Shown in pieces: positions 1 through 12,100 of a stretch of 64,000 bases of DNA. This DNA comes from Rhabditoides inermis. Lineage: Eukaryota > Nematoda > Chromadorea > Rhabditida > Rhabditidae. The position numbers and the translations under genes were made by a program. The notes below the pieces were generated by a model. The model did not search any database, was not told the origin of the DNA, and worked only from the letters and a program-made list of their open reading frames with translations. The DNA is taken from positions 124,001-188,000 of the forward strand of contig CAWZYM010000246.1 in assembly GCA_963966185.1 (NCBI GenBank), read 5' to 3'. Position 1 is the stretch's first letter, and each line of letters starts with the position of its first letter.

Positions 1-1840
1 CCTTGCATATCATACTATAATATATTATTCAGTCGAAATATCGCCCTGTGAATAATCTCTTGAACATGAGCCTATCCGCCCCTGCGCGCGGATATTGAGT
101 ATGCGACGCGGTTTGCGCTCTCTCCTTCATCGAACACTCTGCGCGTCGCTGACCATGTACCATAAGTAAGAAATAAGCGGCGGACTTACTTGTACTTGTT
201 GATACTTTACCTAAATTTTTACCTGACTGATGATGAGTGTTCCGAAAGAATTCTTCAAAGTTTTAGCAAATCGAATGAGATTTAGCAGAATGATGTTGAC
301 TATAAGACCCGATAATGATACCTAAACACACGTCTGATAGTCATCGCACTACTGATCGGAAACATACCACAAACACAAGCGCTCCTGCCATATACTTTTC
401 CCGCATCACACACTCTTTTTATTGTCGACGTCTGCAATAATGGAATGAAAAGAGTGGCAACAAAACAAATAATGAATATGGAATTTCAAAATAACGACTG
501 TCTATGTGAACTGTAGGCCAGCAGTTGTAGAATGTACAGTTATTTTGAAGAATACTGTTCTTGATTTGACTTAAATAGTGAAAATGAGACTTGACATTAA
601 AGAAAGACACTCCGGGGAATATCGCTAAAATTGTTGCGACTCGAACATTTGGCGAACCGCAAAAAAGTGCTCTAGTACTTCCTTGACACTAAAGTATTAG
701 TTAAACACACGATCAGTTCTACTAACGTATTTGAACTACTCTGGCCCTACTGAAAGCCCTACGTTAGCACTACCATAGCGGTAGCGCTACCATAGTACTT
801 ACTGCCACTTTTGAATAAACAACAAAAACAACAAAAACATTCATAGACAGCATTTTTCAGATCGGCTGGTCTGGCCTGAATTTTTTTTTTCGTGTTTGTA
901 TTTATTATGTTTTGTTATTTGTGGCGTTTTTTTGTGTATGATAGTTGTTAATTATTTATCACAGTTCTCCTATTTGCGTTCCGTAAGAAAAACAGTGTTG
1001 TGGCTAATAAGCCTTTCTTTCGTGATTCATCTGATAGGTGTGACTGCCAGTCTTGAACAAGCATCTACTCCTTCGATGTCACTATACTCTCACATTCTCT
1101 CTGTTGAGTTGTTAATGCGGTGGTACAAGGTAGATTGATGGTTGACTGATAGTTGTCGAGTGTTTCCTAGTGCACAAATGACGGTCGTGCATGCGGATCC
1201 CTCTGCCGCTCTTCATTCTTCACTGGTGGCCAGTACCACAAACGAGATCTCTCCCTCTTTCTCCATATCTTTTATTTGATCGCTTTGAAGAGGTTAAAAT
1301 AGTAATTTAGTAATACACTGATTGTGTGACGCAGGTTTTTGTAAACAAACGTTTGTTCATTCAAATATGATATATGACTGATTAGAACACGACGTTTCCT
1401 GTATGGTGTCAATTCTCACTAGTTCTTTTGGAATATGAAACTCTCTTTCCTCCTATCTTACAAACTCCAAGTTTCAGTGTTGTAGAAAGATGAATGAAAA
1501 ACATGAATCGTATTGACGTATCTCAGGACACGAATCGATTCTTCAACGGTGGCCAAAGGCATGCATTTTTCATATTGCTCTTCCGATTCCCAAGCACACT
1601 CACTACGATCACACTACGTGAGAGAAAGTGCGCGAGGCATATTGTATATATAAGGTGTTCTCACAAGCCGAATAACCTGAAACTAGTTAGAATCTCATGA
1701 TTTATAATCACGTAATCACGTGTCCAGGCAATCATCACTGTTCGATAGTAATATTCAGCTTTAACGAACAACGATTATGAATAATTGTTCGACTCTCTGC
1801 CTCCGTATTTATGGTTAGTGGAACATGGTTGGCTGTTGTT
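1..1840. other. 5' edge, no gene assigned
   Basis: AT-rich sequence with no exon I can defend on either strand. An 80-codon open stretch at 896-1138 is hydrophobic but has no ATG near its 5' end, no flanking splice sites and no recognisable family. A short palindromic stretch around 763-795 repeats the words gctaccatag and gcggtagcg. The 3'UTR of the small membrane protein gene on the minus strand probably occupies the last few tens of bases below 1841. Confidence 0.5.
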
Positions 1841-2380
1841 TCAGACTGCGTTGAAGATGGCGGCGGCAGCAGTGCGTCCGATGTGCATCTGTCCACTGCG
1901 GTCCAAATAGTAGAGGGCGACTGCGACGGCCGAAAGAGAAACCAGAACACCAGTCTTCAACACACACCACGCAGTGTCCAACAGCTCTGCAACAACGCTT
2001 GTATGTCTGCCTCACCGTGATATAATGTATGTGAACAGTGACCAATGTAATGATGGAAATCATTAACCGTGGTTTCGAGTCCAAAAAACAAGCAGTGAGA
2101 GGAACGTTGAAACATGTACAATACTATTAGCAACTTGCCTGTGACCAAGTAACCGCAGCATCCTCTCTGTTTCTTCTCTGTTCTCTGCGAGGCAGGCAGC
2201 ACGAAAGCGGTCGGCATTTCGGGTTGTTCTAAACCAAATCTATACTTAGACGTGAACGTGAACAATAACACACACATGCATGTACAATTGTGCACCTTCT
2301 TCGATGACGGAGAGGGCGTTTTTGAGTGCGTGTATGTGGGAGTAGAAGGAATCGCGGCGGCGGCGGCCCACACTCTCCAT
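1841..2380 (-). CDS. small single-pass membrane protein, two exons
   Basis: Not a family I recognise. Two exons on the minus strand, 2296-2380 and 1841-1986, join in frame (phase 1) into a 76-residue protein. The intron (1987-2295) has a GT donor and a good acceptor reading gttgttgcag. The N-terminal half is charged and probably helical (starts MESVGRRRRDSFYSHIHALK). The second exon encodes one hydrophobic segment of about 20 residues near residues 35-55 (ending SLSAVAVALYYLDRSG) and a short tail. The frame stays open upstream to 2461, so a longer start with MIFSTCLL is possible; I chose the internal Met because the codons before it look less coding-like. Location in a cell membrane or organelle membrane is inference. 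A homologue search with the 76 residues would settle whether it is real. Confidence 0.55.
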
Positions 2381-4440
2381 CCACGCACACGATCGATTGA
2401 CAGGATGCGGGACAGCGGGAACTGATTCGCATTCGGCCAACAAACACGTGGAGAATATCAATATGTGTTGCTAATCATTTATATTCATGTTTTATTCGCA
2501 TACGATGTTCCCTGAAATCTTCTGTTTTTATGTTGCCGAAATATCTTGAAAGACAAATTTCATGAGCAGGGCCCGGTTTCTCCAAACGTGCATTTGGTTT
2601 GAGTGAGTGAAGTATTGAATGGTTTGTAGATAGTGGTTGATTGTGTGTGTAAGAGTTTGGAAAAGAGACTCTCGGACCAAAGGGGGAAAGAAGAAACAAT
2701 ACGGGGGGGGTCGATGTGAGAGAAGAAGATAAGAGATAAGAGCAGAAGTAGACGCCAATGACATTTTGTAGTGTTTCACGGCTCACGGCACGGGGTCACG
2801 GCTGCCCGAAATCTTCATGTTGCGCAACAACTTTTCTCAGGGGCGGGGCGCCGCGCTTCTGTCGCGCGCTACGTCACGCACGCGGATATGTAAATGCAAG
2901 AACACATGAGCCTCACTGGCCGCCCGTCGGCCGAAACGCCTTCGTCGCGTGCGCGTGTCAGCTGCGCCCCGCAGACGGAGAGTGAGTACAGTCGGGCAGT
3001 TCACACGCATGGAGTCTGCGTCGGCTGGCTGGAGAAATCGGGTGCTGCCTGAGAGAGCGCGGCGAGCAGCGACGGCTCCAACTCCTCGTTCTCCTACATA
3101 TCCTCGGGCTGTGTCTGCTCCTCGGTTACCTCGCGGTCCGCCTGCTGGTTCATGTCTCAATTGAAATCATTCCGGTTCTTTTCCTCATTTGAGACAATCA
3201 GTACAAGCCAACTACTTTTACTTCAAGTACTTTTAAAAGATTGTCTCTGTTATGGTGAGAGGTGATATTGCGGCGGACAAAGCGGAACTGCTCCGACTCG
3301 GCAGACAGCTGTGGCGGCGGTATTGGTATGTGTTGTATGTGGTAATGGTATGTGGCGGTGTTCCTGCGGCACGAGCTGCACCTTGACGGGGCGGTGGTAG
3401 TTCTCATCCTTCCTAGTGAACGAGCATCTCTTGGCAGTGATATCCCTTTTGGTTCACTCGATGATGATGATGCGCTTGAGAAACGAAACAACATAGCTGG
3501 AGGTTTCTGAAGGGTCAGAATTTTCTTTCCTTCTGATGATAACGGCCCTGATGGCTTTGTGGCGGATGATCTCCGATTCATGTACAGTGGGTGGACAAAT
3601 CAGCTGCCGCCAATAGAGAGCGCAGAGTGAACAGAGTGCGAGGCGGCAAAAAATCGATAGACATGCGAGAGCACGCGAATAAATCCACATTCAAACTTTC
3701 GCGCGCGCGCAGTTTTCAAATGTGAGACGGCCGAGCGGAGTGGTGGCTGAACTACATATTCCCTGGACTGTACTACACGTATGACGCCAGCAATCGATAC
3801 GGCTGCGGAAGTGAGGTGTGGGATGGCTGTAGCTGGTGGGTGGCAGCAGTTGGGACTACAAGGCGCTCGCACTGAATCTCATCAGCAGTGCTGCTCAACT
3901 GATGAGAGACAACTTCAGAGACACTACTTACGTAACCTCCCGGTGACGATGGTTTCATTCTGCGCCTAGTATTCGAACAACGCGCGCACCCAGAAAGGCT
4001 CCGAGGGAGGAGACATTGGGATAAGAAGGATACCTGCACCTCTGTAGACCACTTTTTGTAGGGGAGTGTGAGTATGAACCTGTCGTACGTGGTCCATTCT
4101 GTCGATGGTCAGCCTCGGAGACGAGATCGCAGCATAAAACAGTGTGTGAAAACTCACAAACTCACACGCCTGCCTTATCTCATCGACCAACGATAAAAAC
4201 TACCAAAAACTCATAAAAACATACATAAGTAAAGAGTTATCGTGAAGACGTGGAGACTCGTTTTCATCAGACGAGTTTGAGCCCTCTTTTGTGTACAAAC
4301 TTTCACCAGCAACAGTGTGCATGATGAAACAATGATGCTTGTCTCATGTCTGCAATGACGATCGATGCGCAATGATGCGGGTCGTGCGCCGCCAATGAGA
4401 TCATTTCTTACCTTCTCCTCCCTCGCGCGGTCGACCCGCT
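2381..4440. other. unassigned DNA with GC-rich block and broken reading frames
   Basis: No complete gene model. A GC- and CpG-rich block lies at about 2830-3160. On the minus strand one frame is open from about 3690 down to 3250 except for a single TGA at 3454-3456, and both halves look protein-like (see findings). A splice donor-like site follows a short open stretch near 3925 on the minus strand. The last 300 bases before 4441 presumably contain the promoter or trans-splice site of the Lys-rich repeat protein. Confidence 0.4.
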
Positions 4441-5897
4441 ATGTGGCATCTACTGTTGCCAGTAAGTCGATCCGTGTCGCTCTATCACTCTCACCCACTC
4501 ATTTATTTCATATTCATATCGATCCCTTTTCCCTATTTTCACCCTACCGTCACCTTTCCAGTTCCTACTCGCCCCTCTCCTCATCCAATGTGGCAAGAAG
4601 AAGAAAGACGAGAAATCCAAATCGGAGCCTGCTGGTGAGGTAAAAGGTGGAATGAAAACAGTGAAGACGTCTTTTCAGCGGCCGCTTCAGCCAAGGCTCC
4701 AGCGAAGGCTCCAGCGAAGGCCGCAGCTCCCGCCGCCGCCGCCCCTAAAAAGCCCGAATCCAAGAAGGAAGCCAAGAAATCCGAGAAGAAAACTGCAGCG
4801 TCTAACAAGCAGTCGAAGAAATCCGAGAAGAAACAGTCGGAGAAGAAGGAGAGCAAACCGGAACTGAAGCCGAGTAAGAAGGAGGAGGTGAAGGAGGAGG
4901 TGAAGGAGGAGAAGAAGGAGGAGAAGAAGGAGGACAAGGACGACGGATTCAAGCTGCCCGAGCCGCCCGCCCGCAACATGAAGGGTAGGGTACAGTAGCC
5001 TTTGCACAATACCGTCTGTCTGCAGACGCGGCGCAGCGACCGCCGGCGCCGGACGAGGAGCGCAAGGCCGACGACGCCAAGTATGCCACACTGGCAGACA
5101 TACAGGAGGAGTGCTTCTTCCCCGACAACGCACCCCTCCCCGCCCCGCCCACAAGAAACATGAACGGTACGGTAGCAACAGCTGACCACGGTAGACTACG
5201 GTATCTCTTGAGATGGCCCGAAGAAGCCGTCGGCGCCGGATGAGGAGCGCGACGCCAAGGACCCCAAGTACTGCACGCTGGCGGACATTCAGGAAGAGTG
5301 CTTTCCGCTCCCGCCAGTCACTCTCCTCGCGCCACCACAGAGAAACATGGATGGTAGGTGGAGGAAAGCGATGACGGCTTGCTCATGATTGCTGATTGGG
5401 TATGACGTCCACTTCAGACGGTCCCAAGAAGCCGGCGAATCCGGAGGACGAGCGCGAGCCCAAGGACCCGCGCTACTCGACACTGGCAGACATACAGGAG
5501 GAGTGCTTCGCCCCCTCCTTCCACGTGCCTCTTCCTGTGCCGCCGGAGAGGAAGATGGCGGGTACGTCTCTCTCTCTTTTCTCTCTCCTCCCCTCTCAAC
5601 TCCTTTGCAGATTTCCCCAAGAAGCCGTCGTCGGAGCCGGACAAGGAGAGGGAGGCAGCCGATCCCAAGTACGCCACACTCGCCGACATCCAAGTGGACT
5701 GCTTCGGAGGAGACGGGGGCAAGAGCAAGGCGACCGCCTCCAAGATGCCGTCTAAGATGCCCTCGCAGAAGACGACCACCAAGAAGGAGGAGGGCAAGGA
5801 GACGTCCAAGCTGGAGGGGCAGTCCAAGGTGGAGAAAGAGGGGGAGGAGGGGGAGAAGGAGGAAGAGAAAGAGGGCAAGTCCAAGATTGAAGCATAG
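4441..5897 (+). CDS. secreted Lys/Glu-rich protein with four duplicated YxTLADIQ modules
   Basis: Function unknown. Seven exons (4441-4461, 4562-4634, 4679-4984, 5026-5166, 5213-5353, 5418-5561, 5611-5897) join in one frame to 370 residues. Exons 1 and 2 give a signal peptide (MWHLLLPFLLAPLLIQCG) followed by KKKK, so the protein should enter the secretory pathway. Exon 3 is Ala/Lys/Glu-rich and highly charged (about 100 residues). Exons 4-7 each encode one module: a PKKP/APDEER lead, then Lys/Arg-Tyr-x-Thr-Leu-Ala-Asp-Ile-Gln, then Glu-Glu-Cys-Phe (Val-Asp-Cys-Phe in the last), then a Pro-rich linker ending in RNM or RKM. All introns after the first are phase 1, and exons 4, 5 and 6 are 141, 141 and 144 nt, the signature of tandem exon duplication. 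The tail is Lys/Glu-rich and ends KSKIEA. One acceptor (before 5213) reads GAG. The gene converges on the SKI2-type helicase gene, stop to stop 226 nt. Confidence 0.8.
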
Positions 5898-5925
5898 ACA
5901 CGATATTCCCACTCGACCCGAGATA

Positions 5926-5931
5926 AATAAA
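5926..5931 (+). terminator. poly(A) signal AATAAA
   Basis: AATAAA lies 29 nt after the TAG of the Lys-rich repeat protein, at a normal nematode 3'UTR distance. The remaining sequence to 6122 is the shared 3' region with the converging helicase gene. Confidence 0.7.
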
Positions 5932-6122
5932 TGATATTGACTTTTTCACGTTTATCATGATAAAAAATACTTCTTAAAACGAAATATGTCGGTCACCCGT
6001 TGAAAAGCAACAAATAACAAAGACCGGGCATAAATTCATAAATATACACAGAACACCACCGAGATTAAACTATGTCCATAACAATGAGAGACCCGAAAGA
6101 CGGGTAGCTTAGTCTGGAAGCC

Positions 6123-9100
6123 TCAAAGGCTGGTGTAGAGACTGGCAGCAAACACAATGTCACGCTTGATCGAAGCAGACACCTGAAAACGTCAATTAAC
6201 CGTTTATTACTCCCTAAGCTCCGCCCCTATAACCCCGCCCACCTGCTCCATCTTCTCATGCAGTGCCGGGTCTCCAACGATACGAGCCGCGTTGCGCACG
6301 TCCTTACACACCTGAACAATCACCATAAAGTAGCGAAATTCCGCCGAACACCGTACCTCTCCGAGACGCTGGATGCACCTCACGATGATACCTTCCTGCG
6401 CCTCCGTCATTGCCATAATCTCCGAGAACGGCTGGAATAGAATAGGAGGTTCAGGCTCCGCCCATGCTGACCCCGCCCCCGTTGAACTCACGACGCCCTG
6501 TGCCCAGTGGTAGACGACCTCCATGAGATCGAATCGCAGTTCGTCTCCGACGTCGACGAGTTGCACTTTGAGGTCGGACGAGACTCGCGAGATCTTCGCC
6601 GCCACCTCCTCCACGTCACTGCGCAGCTGAAAGCAACACACACACAACATGCAAGCACAACTATCATACAACATCCATGCAATACCCATTCACTTTGAAC
6701 AATGCAATGCAAAAAATGAGCATAATCGATCAGACAAGAGTACGAAAAACAAAGGAATCCCCGCCCTCACTTGATCAAAGACGCTGCCCGGCTCGAATTT
6801 GACGCCTTGGTTGTTCTTGTACTGACACGTCGTCGCTGAAAGCACGTGGTTACTCTTCTTCAGCTCTCTCTCTCTCTCCCCACCTGACAGCAGTGCAGCC
6901 ACCTCCGCCGCGCTCCTCGTGTACAGCTTGTTCTCCAGAATCAGCTCAGTGATCAGCAGCTCCTGAACATGGCCCAAAATTATGAATCACATCAGCAGAA
7001 AAAAAAACAAGAAATTAAGTGGGAAATACATAAACATCAACACTTCTCGCCCACCTGATGATGTATCTCGCACGCGACTCGGCCCTTGAATCCCACAATG
7101 TTGCCCTTGTCGACGTAGTGCAGAGCCTTGAGCACCTGAAAGCACTCACATCACTCTCTCCAATCACACAACTAAACAGCGCACTCCTATCGAAAGCATA
7201 GAGAAGCTATTATCCGCATTGCACATGTTCTGTCGTATCAAAGCTCTCCTGTCAGATAAATGACCATGATCACCGAGCCAGTCGGCATCGAACATGGCAT
7301 ACATACCTGCAGCCTGTCCCTGTACTCTCTGTTGAGCAGCAGGTTGTCGGCCGACAGCTCGTACTCCAGCTGTCTCACGTTGCGCACGGCGCGCGCGCGA
7401 ACCCGCACACTGCCCATCTGCATACACACACGCTCATCACACACATACACAGTAGAGACAAATGAAATTGTGAGAGGAAACAGAAGGCGAACAACATATG
7501 AATCATCGTACGTTCCAAACATTTCTTAAACACTACAGGCTGTTAATCGTAACAATAGTGTTGTGTGATCGAAACGGAACAGTCTATTCTTCCGTCGCAC
7601 TTGTTTGCACCTAGATGACTGACATGCTGATCGAATCGGGCGCAGTGCTTGGCGGGGTAGGCATCCGGGCGAAGGAGGTCGGCGCGGGCAGAGAGAACGG
7701 CCTGCAACGCATACATACCACACCGCGTATGTAAGAATCGAACACTTTGAGGGCATGTCTTTACAAATCTAAGTCGCGGCATACACAAGCTGTATATATA
7801 GACATTCTCTTTTGAAAAGTACAAGCGTAAAGTACCTCTGTTTGGGTTTATCTCAATTCAACAAAAGCCCATGCATAAAACTATTATTTCTATTCTAAAC
7901 TATAAACACAAACCTGCTCTCACAAACGATATGTAGAAACGTATACTTTATCGATAATTTATCAATAAGGGCTATATAATATATTTTCTTATTTCTTATG
8001 AAAGTATTGTGAGAACCAATAAACAGCTACACATAGAACTATCGTTTAGTTTACCATGATGTTTTCATTAATGATGTTTTCATCATTAGAATGTGAGTGA
8101 TAGAATGTGTGTGTGCAATAGTATATTCATCGTGGTATTTGATTATCAATGTATTTATGATCGTTTTGAGAGAGCAGGTTTGTGTTTATAGTTTAGAATA
8201 GAAATAATAGTTTTATGCATGGGCTTTTGTTGAATTGAGATAAACCCAAACAGAGGTACTTTACGCTTGTACTTTTCAAAAGAGAATGAATGTCCTTTTG
8301 TTAAATTTCGAAGAAATTCTTTTTTTCAAATGTTAATGTATCAATCTATGCATCAATGTATCATGTATTAATGTTAATGTACTGATAGTTTCACAGAAAC
8401 TATCAGTATTTGTTCAAAGTAAATCAACAGATATAACAAACAACAACAATAACAACAACAATACAACGCGCGTGAACGACTACGCAAATCACAAACAGTG
8501 TACACATTATCGCGCTCTCCCGCACACATTCCGCATCACGAACCAATGCGCGCGCGGGGGCGGGGCTAGTGAGCGGGTCTTTCAGCGAATCAGCGACCAG
8601 CAGCATACCTGACAGACGTGCAGACCTGACCAGCGAACATATTTTTGGGTCTTAAACTATTGTTTCATGTTTTGTTTTGGTTTATAGTTGTTCAACGGGC
8701 GATTTAGAGACAATATCATGATATAACTCTGAAACATTTATTATTTGAATGATTTTCAAGCGATTTTGGCGGCCCTGCGGGCCGAGCGGCTCTGCGCGCC
8801 GCTGGATAGGACCCAAACGATCGGCGCTTCGCCCCGATCCTAATGCTCGTCAAATATGCCAATCAAGTACATAAAGGGGGGCGCCGACATGGCTTCTAAA
8901 AACCACCTTCTCCGATTCTCACAGAGACGGTGTGATATGAAAAAAGACACATGTATAAAGTCATATACAGAGCGAGTGCTCGTTTGCGTACCCGCAAGGC
9001 GTCGTACGTGTCCATGTCATTGGCTGCCATGTCCTTGGTGGGGATGATCACGTCCACTTCCCTGCACAATACAGCATTCGAAACTATACTATCATACAGA

Positions 9101-12100
9101 CGAAACATATAATCACTCTGGATGGAGCCTATTAAAAAAACAACTTTCCCCGAAGTCATTTCTGCATTCTGCTCCCAATCTGTCCACTCACTTTCCACTC
9201 CACTCGCTAGAGAGCTTGTCCAGCTCAGAGATGTTCTTGGCCAAAGAATCCTTGAACTCGGCCGACCTGCAGCAACCACACACCCTCACCTCTTGTCCCT
9301 CTCTCTCCCCACCTGAACCGCGGTTGCTCCCTGAGCTTTGCCGTGTTGAGCACGTCAGCCACGTCGACCTTGAGCTGTTTCCTTGCAATGGTAACGAGGG
9401 CGGAGAGGGGCAGTTCGACGACTCGGAACACCCTGCGGCCTGCGTTGGCAGTCGAGGGAGAGCAGCCCTCCACACCCCAGCGGGCAGCCGACAGCAGACG
9501 ACACGACTCCTCCTCCCATGAGCGATCCTAAAGCCAATTGTAAACTTAAATTATTAGATAGTCACACTTCATTTCAAACCATGAATGTTGATCTGGATTT
9601 CTGGGTCTTCCCCATCTAGCCTTTCAACCCCCCCCCCTCTCACCGCCTCGCCCCTCCTGTCCCACGCCCTCGTCTCCTCTCCCTTCCTCGCCTCCTCCGA
9701 CTCGTCACAGCACACCAACACCTGCAGACTGCGATGCGCGCCGTTCACAAGAACCTGAAAGGCAACAAGAACTAACAATCCACCACTACTCCACCTCTAC
9801 ACTTTCATTTCATGAGCATTGTCAAATTAGCAATTAGGCACGCGCCAAAACCAAGAGCCTACCTTGAGGAGCAGGCAGAGTGCGTTGTGCATGTGCTCCC
9901 TGGCAGAGGAGCAGATGAGGACGCGGCCGCAGTTGAGCAGCTTGTCCACTGCCGGAAGGGCGATTACACGCGGCCACGACTCACACCTGCAACCAACACT
10001 CATGCAGTTCCACGACACTAATATGTACAAGACATTAATGGTGTGGTCCGCGTTCTGCGAAACAGTTTGATGCCATATACTTGACACTGACCGCAGGGCG
10101 AGGAAGATGTCGAGTGCTTGGTGGTAGTCGACGAGGCTCTCGCCAGTCGGGGGGACACACGTCGAGCACTCGAGAGAGACGAGAGAGGAGAGGTGGCAGC
10201 GAGCCTGGCAAGGCAACACAATCATCCACACTGCCACTAGACAGAAGAGATGGAGTACACACTGCCCCCACCTTCTCCAGCCGCTCCTTGCGCTCCCGTC
10301 CCTGTCGCAGACTCACGCTCTCCACGTACGAACGCTGCAGCATGTCCTCGATACGAAGCTGCTCCACCTACAACCATCAATCAGTCAATTCAATAAAGAT
10401 TATCTTTTAAAAGTACTTCCGTAAAAAGTGTTGTTTGTGTTAACCTGATTCAAGAAAAGCGCATGCATATATTATTAATTTTCGAAAAATCAAATCGTAA
10501 ACACCTGAACATGAAAACTAACACAAACTTGCTCTTTCAAACGAATATAGAATAGTTACACGTAACATTCAGAATAATACGAGTGTTTTGTTTATTCAGT
10601 GTTTTTTGCGGTTTATTATTTATGGTTTATCAGTAAAATAAAATGTTATTCGTGATGTTGTTTGACTCAATGTTTCAGGTATAAAAATGTCAAAAAAATA
10701 AAACATGGAATTATTCAACATTAATTATTCAAAAATTATTCAACGTTTTGAAAGAGCAAGTTTGTGTTAGTTTTCATGTTCAGGTGTTTACGATTTGATT
10801 TTTCGAAAATTAATAATATATGCATGCGCTTTTCTTGAATCAGGTTAACACAAACAACACTTTTTACGGAAGTACTTTTAAAAGATAATATATGTCCTTT
10901 TGTTGAATTTCATAGAAATTTTCTCTCTCGTCTTCATACATGTAACATGTTCTTCTCTCATTATTTCATCAATTTCATTTCAAATTTATTCGATATTTTC
11001 TCGTTCTCTCGTTCTCTCCTTCCATTCCTTCCCTCCTTCTCTCCTTCTTTCCTTCTCTCCTCCTCTCCTTTCCTCCTTCTCTCCTCCCATTCCTTCCCTC
11101 CTTCTCTCCTTCTCCCCTTCTCTCCTCCTCTCCTCCTCTCCTTCCCTCCTTCCTTCCTTCCCTCCTTCTTTCCTTCTCTCTTTCTCTCGTTCTCTCTTTC
11201 TCTCGTTCTCTCTTTCTCTCGTTCTCTCGTTATCCCTTTCTCTCTTTCTCTCGTTCTCTCGTTCTCTCGTTCTCTCGTTCTCTCTTTCTCCCTTTCTCTC
11301 GTTCTCTCTTTTCTCTCTTTTCTCTCTTTTCTCTCTTTCTCTCGTTCTCTCTTTCTCTCGTTCTCTCGTTCTCTCGTTCTCTCGTTCTCTCGTTCTCTCC
11401 GTCTCTCCGTCTCTCCTTCTCTCCTTCCCTCCTTCCCCCCTTCTCCCTTTCTCTCTTTCTCTCGTTCTCTCGTTCTCTCGTTATCTAGTTCTCTCGTTAT
11501 TTCGTTTTCTCTTTCTCTCGTTCTCTCGTTCTCTCGTTCTCTCGTTCTCTCGTTCTCTCGTTCTCGCGTGTCTCCTTCTCTTCTTCTCTCCTTCCCTCCT
11601 TCCCTCCTTCTCCCTTTCTCTTTTTCTCTCGTTCTCTCGTTCTCTCTTTCTCTCGTTCTCTCTTTCTCTCTTTCTCTCTTTCTCTCTTTCTCTCGTTCTC
11701 TCGTTTCTCGTTCTCTCGTTCTCTCGTTTTCTCCGTCTCTCCGTCTCTCCTTCTCTTCTTCCCTCCTTCCCTCCTACCACCCTCCTTCTCTCTTTCTCTC
11801 GTTCTCTCGTTCTCTAGTTATATCGTTCTCTCTTTCTTTCGTTCTCTCTTTCTCTTGTTCTCTCTTTCTCTCGTTTTCTCGTTCTCTCGTTCTCTCGTTC
11901 TCTCGTTCTCTCTTTATCTCGTTCTCTCTTTCTATCCTTCTCTCGGTCTCTCGTTCTCTCGTTCTCTCGTTCTCTCCGTCTCTCCTTCTCTTCTTCCCTC
12001 CTTCTCTCCTTCTCTCTTTCTCTCTTTCTCTCGTTCTCTATTTCTCTCGTTATATCGTTATATCGTTCTCTCTTTCTCTCGTTCTCTCGTGCTCTCGTTC

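Noticed and set aside
896..1138. 80-codon hydrophobic open frame
   Set aside because: It begins with TTG, has its first ATG 14 codons in, and shows no splice, promoter or family support.
2837..3164. GC-rich block as a protein-coding exon
   Set aside because: Frames on both strands are open mainly because of GC content. One plus frame encodes a membrane-like Leu-rich stretch (near 3075-3160), but it starts just after a TGA and has no convincing donor.
4365..4643. Start at 4365 or 4395 with a mitochondrial-like leader for the Lys-rich repeat protein
   Set aside because: That frame cannot be spliced into the Lys-rich frame; the ATG at 4441 gives a phase-0 donor and a clean signal peptide.
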